Part shown: positions 17,630 through 26,112 of the stretch, piece after piece
Position numbering within the stretch: position 1 is the stretch's first letter
Layout: each line of letters starts with the position of its first letter
Source of the DNA: Gammaproteobacteria bacterium HGW-Gammaproteobacteria-1
Lineage (GTDB): Bacteria > Pseudomonadota > Gammaproteobacteria > Thiohalomonadales > Thiohalomonadaceae
Reading direction: 5' to 3'
NCBI GenBank assembly: GCA_002840095.1
Contig: PGZL01000004.1
Span: 124,001-188,000, forward strand
DNA: 64,000 nt
Position numbers and translations under genes: made by a program
Notes under the pieces: model-generated
Seen by the model: the letters and a program-made list of their open reading frames with translations, nothing else
The model's database searches: none
What the model was told of the DNA's origin: nothing

Positions 17630-18976
17630 CTATCCTCCTTGGTCCGTCGGTTCGACGGTCAGTGTCAGGCCATCGCGGCCGGTGACGCGCACCCGCTGAC
17701 CCCTGTGTACCGGCACGGCGCTGCGGGCCCGCCACAGTTCGCTGTGGACACGTACCGTGCCGCCGTCGCCGAGTTCGTCGAGGGCTTCCCCCGACGCGCC
17801 GATCAGTTCTTCCGCACCGCTGACCACCGGCCGCTGCCGCGCCTTGAACACCATGCCCAGCACCACCATGAACAGCAGGGCCGAGGTCAGGGCGAAGGCG
17901 CCGATGAGCGGCCAGGCGATGGTGAAGCCGGGCACGTCGGTATCCAGCAGCATCACCGAGCCGATGACGAAGGCCACCACGCCGCCGATGCCGAGGGCGC
18001 CGAAACTGGGCACGAAGGCCTCCGCAACCATGAGGGCGACGCCGAGCAGGATCAAGGCCAGGCCGGCGTAGTTCACCGGCAGCACCTGGAAGGCGAACAG
18101 GGCCAGCAGCAGGCAGATGGCGCCCACCACGCCGGGCAGGATCGAGCCGGGGTTGGCGAATTCGAAGATCAGGCCGTAGACGCCGATGAGCATCAGGATG
18201 TAGGCGATGTTGGGATCGGTGATGGTGGCCAGCAGGCGGTTGCGCCAGTCCGGCTCCACCGTTTCCAGCACCATCCCGGCGGTGTCGAGCTTGCGTTCCT
18301 CGCCCATGATCTGCACCGGGCGGCCGTGCAGTTTGGTGAGCAGTTCGTCCACGTCGGCGGCCATGAGGTCGATGACGTTCTCTTTCAGTGCCTCCTCCGC
18401 CGGCAGGCTGGCCGCCTCGCGCACCGCCTTTTCCGCCCAGTCGGCGTTGCGCCCGCGCAGGGTCGCCAGGCCGCGGATATAGGCCACCGCGTCGTTCACC
18501 ATCTTGCGCTCCATGGCGCTGCCCCTGGGCTGCTTCTTGTCGCCCTGTTCCGGTTCCTGCCCCGGCGGCTCCGGCGCGATGCCCGTCGGCGCAATCTGTA
18601 CCGGGGTCGCGGCGCCCAGATTGGTGGCCGGGGTCATGGCGGCGACGTGGGCGGCGTAGAGGATGTAGGTGCCGGCGCTGGCGGCGCGGGCGCCGTTGGG
18701 GTGGACGTAGGCCACCACCGGCACCGGCGAGGCGAGGATGTCCTTGATGATGTCGCGCATGGAAGAGTCCAGGCCGCCCGGCGTGTCCAGGCGCAGCAGC
18801 ACCAGCTCCTCCCGGCTCTCCGCGGCGCGATCCAGTGCGCGGTGAATGTAGTCAAGGGTGGCCGGGCCGATGGGCCCCTCCACGTCGAGGCGCAGACCGT
18901 GGGGCGCCGCCTCGGCCAGCGGCAGCACCAGCAGGAGCAGCAGGGAATAAAGCAGGCGGTGGCGCATCTTATTCAA
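17630..18976 (-). CDS. NfeD family membrane-bound serine protease (NfeD1b, long form)
   Basis: A signal peptide (residues 1-23) precedes a ClpP-like protease domain (about 28-220) with the [10 protein letters not shown] oxyanion region and the [12 protein letters not shown] segment containing the nucleophilic serine and later [11 protein letters not shown] with its lysine. Five or so membrane helices follow (about 250-390) and the protein ends in an OB-fold NfeD domain. Members of this family cleave stomatin C-terminal regions in archaea. It is the first gene of an operon with slipin. It is divergent from the metallo-hydrolase gene over a 91-bp gap. Confidence 0.92.
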   Translation of the reverse strand: MNKMRHRLLYSLLLLLVLPLAEAAPHGLRLDVEGPIGPATLDYIHRALDRAAESREELVLLRLDTPGGLDSSMRDIIKDILASPVPVVAYVHPNGARAASAGTYILYAAHVAAMTPATNLGAATPVQIAPTGIAPEPPGQEPEQGDKKQPRGSAMERKMVNDAVAYIRGLATLRGRNADWAEKAVREAASLPAEEALKENVIDLMAADVDELLTKLHGRPVQIMGEERKLDTAGMVLETVEPDWRNRLLATITDPNIAYILMLIGVYGLIFEFANPGSILPGVVGAICLLLALFAFQVLPVNYAGLALILLGVALMVAEAFVPSFGALGIGGVVAFVIGSVMLLDTDVPGFTIAWPLIGAFALTSALLFMVVLGMVFKARQRPVVSGAEELIGASGEALDELGDGGTVRVHSELWRARSAVPVHRGQRVRVTGRDGLTLTVEPTDQGG

Positions 18977-19067
18977 GACATCCTTGGGCGCGGGTATGCC
19001 TCAAGGATATGCCGCATATCGCACCCCCGCCACCACGCCGGGACCACACCGTTCCGAGGGATTAACG

Positions 19068-20015
19068 ATGAAACGAGTCTTTACCCTGGCCGCCCTGCTG
19101 CTTGGCCATGCCGTTTTCGCCGCCGAACGCGGCCCCGCCGTGCCGGACTACCCGGCGGAGCAGGTGGCGCCCCGCACCTACGTCATCCACGGCCCGGTGG
19201 GCTATCCCACGGCGGAAAACCAGGGCTTCATGAACAACCCGGCCTTCGTGCTCACCGCTGATGGCGTGGTGGTCATCGATCCGGGCTCCTCGGTACAGAC
19301 CGGCGAGATGGTGCTGCGGCAGATCCGCAAGCTGACCGGGCAGAAGGTGCTGGCGGTGCTCAACACCCACGTCCACGGCGACCACTGGCTGGGCAACCAG
19401 GCCTTCCGCGACGCCGACCCGGCGGTGGCCATCTACGGCCACCCCAACATGATTGCCGGCATCGAGGCCGGTGTGGGCGACAGCTGGGTCGCCAACATGG
19501 ACCAGCTCACCGCCGGCGCCACCCGCGGCACCCGCGTGGTCGGCCCCAATACGGCGGTGCAGGACGGCGACAGCGTCAGCTTCGGCGGCATCACCTTCCG
19601 CTTCCTCCACTTCGGCATCGCCCATTCCAATTCCGATCTGATGATCGAGGTGCCGCAGGAGCAGGTGCTGTTCCTGGCCGACAACGCCACCAACCGCCGC
19701 ATCATCCGCATGGACGACGGCCGATTCTCCGGCAACATCGCCACCCTCGACGCCGCCACCCAGGTCAAGGCCAGGGTCCTGGTGCCCGGCCACGGCAAGA
19801 CCGGCGACTGGACCCTGGTGCAGGCCTATCGCGACTACCTGGCCGAGCTGAAGGCTGCGGTGAAGACGCATTACGACGCGGGCCTGTCCGATTTCGAGAT
19901 GAAGCCGCAGGTGGCCGCGGCGCTGGCACGTTTCGCCGACTGGCCCGGCTTCGACGACGAACTGGGCAAGCACATCAGCCTGGCCCTGCTGGAGATCGAG
20001 GCGGAGTCGTTCTAA
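19068..20015 (+). CDS. Exported metallo-beta-lactamase-fold hydrolase
   Basis: A short Sec signal peptide (cleavage near AVFAAE, residue 18) leads to a complete MBL fold of about 295 residues. The zinc site is visible: NTHVHGDHWLGN gives HxHxDH, with a later histidine in LHFGIAHSNSD and the closing VPGHGKTGD. The sequence resembles SoxH-like or quinoprotein-relay-system hydrolases that often lie near sulfur or methanol oxidation genes, but none are seen here, so the substrate is unknown. The ATG at 19068 has GAGGG upstream; an earlier in-frame start at 18984 lies in the divergent promoter region. Confidence 0.82.
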   Translation: MKRVFTLAALLLGHAVFAAERGPAVPDYPAEQVAPRTYVIHGPVGYPTAENQGFMNNPAFVLTADGVVVIDPGSSVQTGEMVLRQIRKLTGQKVLAVLNTHVHGDHWLGNQAFRDADPAVAIYGHPNMIAGIEAGVGDSWVANMDQLTAGATRGTRVVGPNTAVQDGDSVSFGGITFRFLHFGIAHSNSDLMIEVPQEQVLFLADNATNRRIIRMDDGRFSGNIATLDAATQVKARVLVPGHGKTGDWTLVQAYRDYLAELKAAVKTHYDAGLSDFEMKPQVAAALARFADWPGFDDELGKHISLALLEIEAESF

Positions 20016-20058
20016 ATAGATGTTCCGAATTGGTATCCATCTTCTCTGCGCTACGTCA

Positions 20059-20490
20059 TAGGGCGGGCCGTGCCCGCCGCAACACGGCGCCCATGGGTAT
20101 ATTTAAGGGCTTCGAGCCAATTCTCTCGCCAAGACGCTAAGCGCGCCAAGAAAGCCATTCAGGTACTCTCCCTTGGCGCGCTTGGCGTCTTGGCGAGGAT
20201 GGGGTTTGGCAAGCGCATGACGCCGTGCCGGCCACGTGCCCGCCGCAACTGTTCGGGACACCTGTTTAGGGGCATCTACCGGGGCCGAATACCTGAAAGT
20301 CCCGTTCTCTCGCCAAGACGCCAAGTACGCCAAGAAAGCCATTCGGGTCCTCTCCCTTGGCGCGCTTGGCGTCTTGGCGAGAATCAGGTTTGGCAAGCGC
20401 ATGACGCCGTGCCGGCCAACCCGGTCCTTAGGGCGGGCCGTGCCCGCCGCAACTGTTCGGGACACCTGTTTAGGGGCATCTAAGCCGTTG
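20059..20490. repeat. Cluster of CGCCAAG-arm elements in a tandem duplication
   Basis: No gene is seen between 20016 and 20580. Two near-identical segments (about 20122-20281 and 20306-20485) each contain a CGCCAAG/CTTGGCG hairpin, then GGCAAGCGCATGACGCCGTG and AACTGTTCGGGACACCTGTT. GGGCGGGCCGTGCCCGCCGC palindromes lie at about 20062 and 20431. The block is a tandem duplication of about 185 bp that contains repeat elements. Confidence 0.75.
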
Positions 20491-20515
20491 GCACCATTGA
20501 TGGCCCGTCCGGCTC

Positions 20516-20544
20516 TTGCATTTTCAGGCAATTCGCCCACAATT
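20516..20544 (+). promoter_or_regulatory. Candidate sigma-70 promoter of yqhA
   Basis: TTGCAT at 20516-20521 and ACAATT at 20539-20544 are separated by 17 bp, about 37 bp before the GTG start. It lies just after the repeat cluster. Confidence 0.45.
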
Positions 20545-20580
20545 CGCGCCCAGTGAATCGAAAACGCGGAGTGCCTGGAC

Positions 20581-21141
20581 GTGAAGCGACTGGAACATGG
20601 TATTGAAATGCTGGTATTCAACAGCCGCTGGCTGTTGGCGCCGTTCTATATCGGCCTGGTGGGCGGCATCGGCATGCTGCTGGTGAAGTTCGGCCAGGAG
20701 TTCTTCCACCTGCTGCCCCACGTGCTGGAGTACAAGGAAGCCGACGTCATCCTCGCCCTGCTGACCCTGGTGGACATGTCGCTGGTGGCCAACCTGCTGC
20801 TGATCATCGTATTCAGCGGCTACGAGAACTTCGTTTCCAAGATCAACACCGAAGGCCACGAGGACCGTCCCGACTGGATGGGCAAGGTGGACTTCTCCGG
20901 CCTCAAGGCCAAGGTGATCGCCTCCATCGTCGCCATCTCCGCCATCGAACTGCTCAAAGCCTTCGTGCATATCGGCTCCGGCGGCCCCGGCGCCGAGACC
21001 GCCGTCTGGGGCTGGACCGAGCAGGACAAGGCCCTGGCATGGAAGGTGGTGATCCATGTGGTGCTGGTGATCTCGGGCGTGCTGTTTGCGGTGATGGACA
21101 AGATTGGCGGCGGGCATGGGGCTGGCGGCGACAGTCACTGA
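20581..21141 (+). CDS. yqhA: YqhA family inner-membrane protein (UPF0114)
   Basis: The 186-residue product has four membrane helices and the family's conserved opening ExxLFxSRWLLAPFY and the FSGYENFVSK motif between helices 2 and 3, followed by SAIELLKAF. Function is not known. The start is GTG at 20581 with GGAG about 9 bp upstream; the first residues VKRLEHGIEMLVFNSRW align with family N-termini. The C-terminus ends in a Gly/His-rich tail (GGGHGAGGDSH) that may bind metal. A strong terminator follows. Confidence 0.88.
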   Translation: MKRLEHGIEMLVFNSRWLLAPFYIGLVGGIGMLLVKFGQEFFHLLPHVLEYKEADVILALLTLVDMSLVANLLLIIVFSGYENFVSKINTEGHEDRPDWMGKVDFSGLKAKVIASIVAISAIELLKAFVHIGSGGPGAETAVWGWTEQDKALAWKVVIHVVLVISGVLFAVMDKIGGGHGAGGDSH

Positions 21142-21164
21142 GCCGGCGCTGTAATTGCTGCATG

Positions 21165-21199
21165 AATTCGGGGCGGTTTATCCGCCCCGAATTTTTTTG
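21165..21199 (+). terminator. Rho-independent terminator after yqhA
   Basis: A perfect 12-bp stem AATTCGGGGCGG / CCGCCCCGAATT with a TTTAT loop is followed by a run of T (21192-21198). It marks the end of the core region before the accessory island. Confidence 0.93.
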
Positions 21200-21203
21200 T
21201 GTG

Positions 21204-21672
21204 GATGTGCGCTGCGCGCGCTGAATTTGGCGGGGGATTCCGTTCCCCCTACGCCGGGTTGGTTGCGCTGTCGCGCGGATTGATTGGGTCGGGGGTCCGC
21301 CCCCGTACGACGTGTTACTTTCTTTTGCGCGGCCAAAAGAAACTAACGAAAGAAAAGGCCGCCCCGATGTCTCGCCGCTATCGCGGTCCCCTGCGTCCTG
21401 ACGGCGAAAGACGCGCCATCCATGGCGCGTCCCCTGCGGGCCTGTCCGTTTTGAGTTGCGCTACTCGGCGAGCCAAAGGGGTTTGAAAGGCAAACCCGGC
21501 TCGCCTGCGGCATCGCGCGGGTGGCGTGCGCTTCGCGCACGCAGGAACCCCGGAATGTAGAAATGTTGGGCTGAGGTACGAAGCCCAACAAAATAGCCCC
21601 CTGCCAATACTGTTGGGCTTCCTGCGTCAACCCAATCTACAAAATTTCGTAGGGTGCGCACCGCGCACCGTC
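21204..21672. repeat. Long dispersed repeat, left copy (inverted relative to 33.54-33.93 kb)
   Basis: This 470-bp stretch has no credible gene. It includes GATGTGCGCTGCGCGCGC, GGCGGGGGATTCCG, the AAAAGAAACTAACGAAAG segment and CATGGCGCG motifs, all found in reverse order and orientation at 33.54-33.93 kb. Toward its end come a GTTGGGCT...AGCCCAAC palindrome and a GTAGGGTGCGCACCG half element. Confidence 0.7.
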
Positions 21673-21713
21673 CCCCACTCAATGCCCCAGGCAACAAGAC
21701 ACGCGTTTCAGCA

Positions 21714-21839
21714 ATGTTGAACGACGATTCGCCCGATATGTGGTGTTATCCGGCAAAGTTGCAGTATATTTCTCCAAGGGTTCCCTCAGCGCAGGATGCA
21801 TTGACCCGTGAAAACAACAAGTTGCATGAGATGGATTAA
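21714..21839 (+). CDS. Possible small cassette ORF (41 aa)
   Basis: An ATG at 21714 opens a 41-residue frame ending in a TAA at 21837-21839. That TAA lies inside the first putative attC, as is common for integron cassette genes. The peptide is hydrophilic with no recognised motif. It could be the remnant of a truncated cassette, and the lack of a clear ribosome binding site keeps confidence low. Confidence 0.25.
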   Translation: MLNDDSPDMWCYPAKLQYISPRVPSAQDALTRENNKLHEMD

Positions 21840-21887
21840 TTCCTGGCCCGTGATATCTGGCAATGGGCCGTTCATTTATCGTTAGCC
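21833..21887 (+). repeat. Putative attC site 1 (degenerate)
   Basis: The right end GTTAGCC (21881-21887) matches the attC R-prime consensus GTTRRRY. The left end GGATTAA and the inner CTGGCCCG / TGGGCCG pair are imperfect complements. It directly precedes the first well-defined cassette gene. Confidence 0.45.
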
Positions 21888-21904
21888 ACAAACTGTGAAC
21901 GCAC

Positions 21905-22327
21905 ATGCAAATGGGTAATCTTCGAATACATGGCAGGCTGCTTATGGCAACTGGGGTCGCTCATGTGATTTTGGCTGTTATGCCTGGGGTTTTTGGCGAT
22001 CAGTTTTTTGATTTCTCGCGTAGCTGGTTTTTTAATGTCAGCAGTGGCGCGGCGGATTTTACGTTTCTCGGCGGTGCATTAAACTATGTAGAGTTTGCGT
22101 CGTTCTGGTTTTTCTATGCAGGGCCGATAATGTTCCTATATGGCCAGGCAATAGATCGAATTGAACAATCGCAAGGTTACGTTCCATTATCAATTGCAAA
22201 CACTTTCATGGCGGTTTCGGTTGTTGGGGCTTATATGGTTCCGCTATCCGGCATGACATTTGCCCTAATTCCACAAGGCATATACATGTATGTGCGGTTG
22301 GTTAAGCGACGCAACATCTATGGCTAA
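21905..22327 (+). CDS. Cassette gene: small membrane protein (DUF6463-like)
   Basis: The 140-residue product has four membrane helices. The opening GRLLMATGVAHVILAVMPG and the ALNYVEFASFWFFYAGP segment resemble DUF6463 membrane proteins, which have no known function and are frequent in integron cassettes. Base composition is much lower in GC than the flanking core genes. The TAA stop (22325-22327) is embedded in the attC that follows. The start may be ATG 21905 or ATG 21911, two codons later. Confidence 0.65.
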   Translation: MQMGNLRIHGRLLMATGVAHVILAVMPGVFGDQFFDFSRSWFFNVSSGAADFTFLGGALNYVEFASFWFFYAGPIMFLYGQAIDRIEQSQGYVPLSIANTFMAVSVVGAYMVPLSGMTFALIPQGIYMYVRLVKRRNIYG

Positions 22328-22396
22328 CAAGGCAAATCCAACCGACACTTCAGTCGCTGCCGCTCCTTTCGTGGCGGCTGATTTGCGACGTTAGGC
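22322..22396 (+). repeat. attC site 2
   Basis: R-double-prime GGCTAAC (22322-22328) and R-prime GTTAGGC (22390-22396) are exact complements, and the inner boxes GCAAATC and GATTTGC are also perfect complements. The 75-bp length and position right at the stop of one gene and 22 bp before the next are typical of integron cassettes. Confidence 0.88.
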
Positions 22397-22418
22397 AAGA
22401 AACAATACGGGCTCCGCA

Positions 22419-22940
22419 ATGTATTACAAAGGAAAGTTTGCAGGATCGATCATTATTAATGGCAAAGTGGATTCTGATACCGTTTCTGTAGTCATATTCG
22501 AGAGTGGATCGGTACAGATTGGAGCTGGTCAGTCGCAGTCATTCAGCAGAAAGACTTTGACGATTAGCCCCTTCACGAAATACATGATATTCACGCAAGA
22601 CCCAAAAAGAATGACTGAGGGTTTCTACTACGAGATTAGCGGAACGGAAGTAGGCGCATATTCTGAAGGCCCTTTGGGCCACCCAGGTGATGGCGAATTT
22701 GCAGTAAGGCCTCTGCGGTCTGTCAGGATAACGGTTGAGTATTGGTCGGAAACAATCGTCACGACGATTACCGGCAAAACAGACGAAGGGTCGAGTCCGT
22801 TTGCCAGCGGAATTCTTCCGTGGGAGTTTGTTATTCAATTTGAAATCAAGAAAACAGAAATTCAAGAATTCTTCAAGCTAAGCGATTTTGTGTGTGAGAA
22901 TGTGTACAAGCTGTTTGATAAGTACTGCGCGAGAGCCTAA
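22419..22940 (+). CDS. Cassette gene: hypothetical protein (173 aa)
   Basis: I do not recognise this protein. It has no signal peptide or membrane helix. The N-terminal 130 residues are rich in beta-prone alternating patterns (GSIIINGKV, VSVVIFESG, VRITVEYW, TIVTTITGK) and the C-terminus is helical with two cysteines. It is AT-richer than the core genome and occupies one cassette between attC 2 and attC 3. Its TAA is part of the attC left end. Confidence 0.7.
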   Translation: MYYKGKFAGSIIINGKVDSDTVSVVIFESGSVQIGAGQSQSFSRKTLTISPFTKYMIFTQDPKRMTEGFYYEISGTEVGAYSEGPLGHPGDGEFAVRPLRSVRITVEYWSETIVTTITGKTDEGSSPFASGILPWEFVIQFEIKKTEIQEFFKLSDFVCENVYKLFDKYCARA

Positions 22941-23021
22941 CCATCCAATGAGGCCGACGCCAGAAAGCTTTGTTGTTATGTCATGCCACGGCGATGGCGC
23001 GGCTTATCGGTAGCGTTCGGC
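22935..23021 (+). repeat. attC site 3
   Basis: The left end GCCTAAC (22935-22941) overlaps the preceding stop codon and the right end is GTTCGGC (23015-23021). The inner arms CCAATGAGGCCGACGCC and GGCGCGGCTTATCGG are complementary with a few unpaired bases, as expected of a folded bottom strand. Confidence 0.75.
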
Positions 23022-23030
23022 AAGTGACCA

Positions 23031-23564
23031 ATGATCGAGTCTCAGTACTGGAAAGAAGAGCTTCAGCGGATAGCTCAAGGCCTGAAGAAAGTGGGTCGTC
23101 CGCGTCGCTGGAGCGAAAGGGCCCACTGCGTTCTTGAGAGAGACCTCATGGTGGGCTTCTTCATGCTTCGGCGGCTAATCGAACTGCACAAGGTTTCACG
23201 CCGGACCAGCGACCAAATATTGCGCGTTTTCTCATATAAAGCGGTTGGGAAAAAGGTTAATCGTCTGAATGGGCATGAAATCTGGGAACTCTATGATATG
23301 GAAAGAGAACGCCCAGAACAAAAGAGGCCGCTGTACGTCGCTAATCAGTTCATTCATGCGTATACAAGCTTTGTTGCGCGTGACGAGAGCAGAAACTGGA
23401 GTAATGTATTCGTTGTTTCGGATTTTGACAAAAACGATTGCATCTGGCGCGTTCCGGTTGACGAGATTCGAAGACTGTTTCTGAATGCCGCCAGTGATTA
23501 CCCTTACATAGCCAGGATGGTGTTCAACGAAAAGAAGGGTGATTACGACATTGAGACGAACTGA
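23031..23564 (+). CDS. Cassette gene: hypothetical protein (177 aa)
   Basis: I do not recognise this soluble, charged protein. It starts MIESQYWKEELQ and contains a RPRRWSERAHCVLERD motif, a helical middle (FFMLRRLIELHKVS) and a WSNVFVVSDFDKNDCIWRVP segment that suggests a mixed alpha/beta fold. It resembles hypothetical cassette proteins seen in many bacteria but no function can be assigned. It is the only gene between attC 3 and attC 4 and starts 10 bp after the attC 3 right end. Confidence 0.7.
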   Translation: MIESQYWKEELQRIAQGLKKVGRPRRWSERAHCVLERDLMVGFFMLRRLIELHKVSRRTSDQILRVFSYKAVGKKVNRLNGHEIWELYDMERERPEQKRPLYVANQFIHAYTSFVARDESRNWSNVFVVSDFDKNDCIWRVPVDEIRRLFLNAASDYPYIARMVFNEKKGDYDIETN

Positions 23565-23582
23565 CTGCGGCGGCGCAAAAAT

Positions 23583-23655
23583 ACCGAACAATGCGCTCCA
23601 GCCGACCGCTCAAACCGCTTCGCGGTTTCGCGTCGGCTGAGCGCTGGCGTTAACG
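23583..23655 (+). repeat. attC site 4 with an extrahelical base
   Basis: The left box ACCGAAC (23583-23589) and right box GTTAACG (23649-23655) flank GCGCTCCAGCCGAC and GTCGGCTGAGCGC. These arms are complementary except for one extra C, the kind of extrahelical base that IntI uses to choose the strand. Confidence 0.85.
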
Positions 23656-23667
23656 CAAGGAATCGGA

Positions 23668-24063
23668 ATGAGCCCAAAAACACTATTCAGAATTGCTGTC
23701 GTAGTAGGGGCAATAACATACGTGGCCTACTGGTTTCTTCCATACACTTATGGATATTTGGATGGTTTCACTGGTTCTTTGTTGTCCTATGCGGGTCACG
23801 ACGCCATCTTTGTTGGGCCAGAGCTTTTGCATTACGCTATGTTTGCCTCTTGGCTCGTTTCTGCTGTTGGACTTCTTCTGTTCAGAAAGTTCGCAAGAAC
23901 TCTATTCCTGATTCTTGTCGTGTTTACAACGGCATTATCGCCTCTCTTAGGAATAACAGTTGAAACAGCAGGAGGGGCCACGCTCCTTAGCATCGCTAAT
24001 ATGGCCGATGGGTTAGTGTTGGCTCTTGCCTACTTTTCACCGGTCAAGACTGAATTTTATTAG
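23668..24063 (+). CDS. Cassette gene: small membrane protein (131 aa)
   Basis: The product has four hydrophobic helices (about 8-26, 55-75, 80-100 and 105-125) and no recognised motif. It begins MSPKTLFRIAVVVGAITYVAYW and ends in a short polar tail. Low GC and its position between attC-type sites mark it as a cassette gene. Small membrane proteins are a common class in chromosomal integron arrays and I assign no function. Confidence 0.7.
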   Translation: MSPKTLFRIAVVVGAITYVAYWFLPYTYGYLDGFTGSLLSYAGHDAIFVGPELLHYAMFASWLVSAVGLLLFRKFARTLFLILVVFTTALSPLLGITVETAGGATLLSIANMADGLVLALAYFSPVKTEFY

Positions 24064-24129
24064 CGCTAACTCGGCGATTTACCCAGGCGTGTACCGCTAC
24101 GCGGGCCGCGTCGGGTGAGTCTGGATAGC
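24064..24129 (+). repeat. attC-like site 5 (degenerate right end)
   Basis: CGCTAAC (24064-24070) follows the stop codon directly. Internal segments TTTACCCAGGCG and CGCGTCGGGTGAG are partly complementary. The right end reads GGATAGC instead of GTTAGGC, so the site may be inactive. Confidence 0.5.
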
Positions 24130-24142
24130 AAAGGAGCCGTAG

Positions 24143-24457
24143 ATGGACCTTCCCGCACAAACACCACAACCACCGTACTTCGCTGTCATCTTCACGTCCA
24201 TTCGCACCGAAAATGACAATGGCTATGGTGAAACCGCACGGCAGATGTTGAAGCTCGCCTCAGAACAGCCAGGCTTTCTTGGCTTTGAGAGCGCGAGACA
24301 GGAAATTGGAATCTCCGTTTCCTATTGGACGAGCCTTGAGGCCATTGCAGCATGGAAGGCCAATGCTGCTCATCGCCACGCTCAAGAAAATGCCAGGGAC
24401 TGGTACAAGGCATTTCGTGTTCGGGTCTGTCGTGTGGAGCGCGAGTATGGATTCTGA
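24143..24457 (+). CDS. Cassette gene: antibiotic biosynthesis monooxygenase (ABM) family protein
   Basis: The 104-residue product shows the small ferredoxin-like ABM fold: YFAVIFTSIRT as first strand, a helix ending in MLKLASEQPGFLGFESAR, then GISVSYWTSLEAIAAWKANAAHRHAQ, closely like the YqjZ-type subgroup. ABM proteins are dimeric, cofactor-free oxygenases or stress-related proteins; the substrate here is unknown. Genes of this kind are recurrent integron cassettes. A Shine-Dalgarno AAAGGAG lies about 8 bp before the ATG. The end overlaps the possible start of the following lipoprotein gene. Confidence 0.82.
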   Translation: MDLPAQTPQPPYFAVIFTSIRTENDNGYGETARQMLKLASEQPGFLGFESARQEIGISVSYWTSLEAIAAWKANAAHRHAQENARDWYKAFRVRVCRVEREYGF

Positions 24458-24929
24458 CTCTGCGGCTCGAGCCGGCAGTCGGGCGAACCTTGCGCTTAGT
24501 TCCCCGCAAGGCCTTTCAGTTATCGTTAGGCGATCTATACGAACGATCGCTCTTCTGTTTGCAACAGTCCTTTTTGTTGCATGCGTTTCGACGACTGATC
24601 CAGAACTGCCGATAAAGTCTGGGACATACAATTTCCAGCACCGCGACGCGGAGTTTTCTCACAGTCCTGGATATCCTGTGATTGCCACAATACGCGGCAA
24701 TAACATCGTTGTTGCCTATGAAGGCCAAAATTCATGCCTGAGCGAAATTCGGGGCCCGAATAATGTGCTCTATGATGCAACCTTGATGTGGCATCGCAAG
24801 ACGGCACAATGGATTATGGGGTATGAGGACGCAGACCGAGATGCCGACGAAGTTGGCGGTTGCAGTACGGGTCCTGACACAATTGATTTTGAGAACAGAA
24901 TACTGTGGACTTGCGTATGCGGGCCATGA
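24447..24929 (+). CDS. Cassette gene: putative lipoprotein (start uncertain)
   Basis: From about residue 30 the protein reads RRSIRTIALLFATVLFVAC, a lipoprotein signal peptide with a C at the lipobox, followed by a secreted domain of about 110 residues containing several cysteines and no known motif. No standard start codon lies just before the signal. The only in-frame ATG is 24447, inside the preceding gene, which makes the first 29 residues a translation of the attC region. A non-canonical start after attC 6 is the alternative. If the ATG is used, translation is coupled to the upstream gene. Confidence 0.5.
   Translation: MDSDSAARAGSRANLALSSPQGLSVIVRRSIRTIALLFATVLFVACVSTTDPELPIKSGTYNFQHRDAEFSHSPGYPVIATIRGNNIVVAYEGQNSCLSEIRGPNNVLYDATLMWHRKTAQWIMGYEDADRDADEVGGCSTGPDTIDFENRILWTCVCGP
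24452..24531 (+). repeat. attC site 6
   Basis: The right box GTTAGGC (24525-24531) is canonical. The left box TTCTGAC overlaps the stop of the ABM gene. A hairpin ACCTTGCG / CGCAAGGC lies between them, but the outer pairing is weaker than in sites 2-4. Confidence 0.6.
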
Positions 24930-25140
24930 GTCATGGATGCGACGTGCACCAAGCGAATAGCCGTAACTGAGGCATAGTCAGCAATTGACTAAGGTGAATT
25001 TTGTGGACCATAATCGGTGTACTAACACCGAGTCCACTATTGGTATTCTGTGTAATACTTTACGCTTCCCGTACATTTTTCGGTAATGAATGATTTGAAG
25101 CTGGTACGTTTAGTGCCTAAATGCTCATAAGGACGATGAT

Positions 25141-26112
25141 ATGCCAAAAGGAATTGCACGCTCAGTTGGAAACGGTGGAGCGAACGAACACCGTGATGTG
25201 AAGATTGTTCAGATATACCTCAATTCCTTTATTGCACTTGACCCATCCAGGAAGCCAATCGCCGAAGATGGTCTGATTGGAATGGATACCATTAGTGCGA
25301 TTAGAGAATTCCAGCGCAAATCAGTTGGAATGCCAAATCCAGATGGCAGGGTTGATCCAAATGGTAAAACTTATCGCTATCTAACCATGTATTTTGATGC
25401 CGCCGAACAAGATAAAATTGAACAAAGCTTGCGGCAAACCAATGCGGGGGGCGCCAAGTCTCCACTGACGGCTGGACGGATATACTCGAAGGCTGGCTTG
25501 AGTTCCCTTGCTGTTGCTTATAGCGGAGTGAATGAAGGTAGTAAAATAGTTTCTGACTATAGCATCAATGTAATTAAACTGGCCCTGAAGGAAGCGGGGA
25601 TGAACAAAGCTGTCATTACATCAACTATAAGAACTGCGGAAGAGCAGGCGCAAATAATGTTAAAAAACGCTAAAAAGGACTTGGCCGCCCAATACCGACT
25701 TTATGGCTCTAAAGGTGATTCTGTCCTTAAGCTGTATGCCGACAATAAGGCAAAAAGTGATGCCGAAGTTGTTAAGCTTATGGTTGCGAAAATCGACGAA
25801 ATAACTAAAGGTGGTTCACGTGTTTCACAGCATTGCGTTTCTGTGGATACGTATAAAAAAATAAATATCATTGATTTGGGGTTCAACGCAACCAAAGCTG
25901 TCTGCAAGAATTTTGACGCAGTAAAATTTACCAACGCTTTGAAGTCGCTTGAAAGTGAGGGTTACATCGATAAGTTGATTGATGAAACCAAAAAGTCGAA
26001 TTCGTGTTGGCACTTAGAGATCAAGCCAAACAAGAAAAGCATTCCGGATTATGATAAAGGTTCCATTTTGCTTCCTGTGAAATACATTAATGGCAGGACT
26101 CGGATATGCTGA
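25141..26112 (+). CDS. Putative peptidoglycan-targeting effector: PG-binding domain plus M15-like peptidase domain
   Basis: The 323-residue protein has no signal peptide. Residues 8-95 look like a peptidoglycan-binding domain (SVGNGGANEHRDVKIVQIYLN, DGLIGMDTISAIREFQRKS), a form common in contact-delivered wall hydrolases. The C-terminal part has features of the M15/VanY metallopeptidase fold: an STIRTAEEQAQIM segment, SQHC followed by an IIDLG aspartate, and CWHLEI near the end. The metal ligands would be these His/Asp/His residues. The next gene overlaps by 7 bp and encodes a secreted protein that would fit as immunity protein. Assignment by eye; the catalytic class is tentative. Confidence 0.55.
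   Translation: MPKGIARSVGNGGANEHRDVKIVQIYLNSFIALDPSRKPIAEDGLIGMDTISAIREFQRKSVGMPNPDGRVDPNGKTYRYLTMYFDAAEQDKIEQSLRQTNAGGAKSPLTAGRIYSKAGLSSLAVAYSGVNEGSKIVSDYSINVIKLALKEAGMNKAVITSTIRTAEEQAQIMLKNAKKDLAAQYRLYGSKGDSVLKLYADNKAKSDAEVVKLMVAKIDEITKGGSRVSQHCVSVDTYKKINIIDLGFNATKAVCKNFDAVKFTNALKSLESEGYIDKLIDETKKSNSCWHLEIKPNKKSIPDYDKGSILLPVKYINGRTRIC

Noticed and set aside
20016..20580. Short overlapping ORFs in the repeat block before yqhA
   Set aside because: They translate duplicated palindromic repeats, with no ribosome binding sites or family resemblance.
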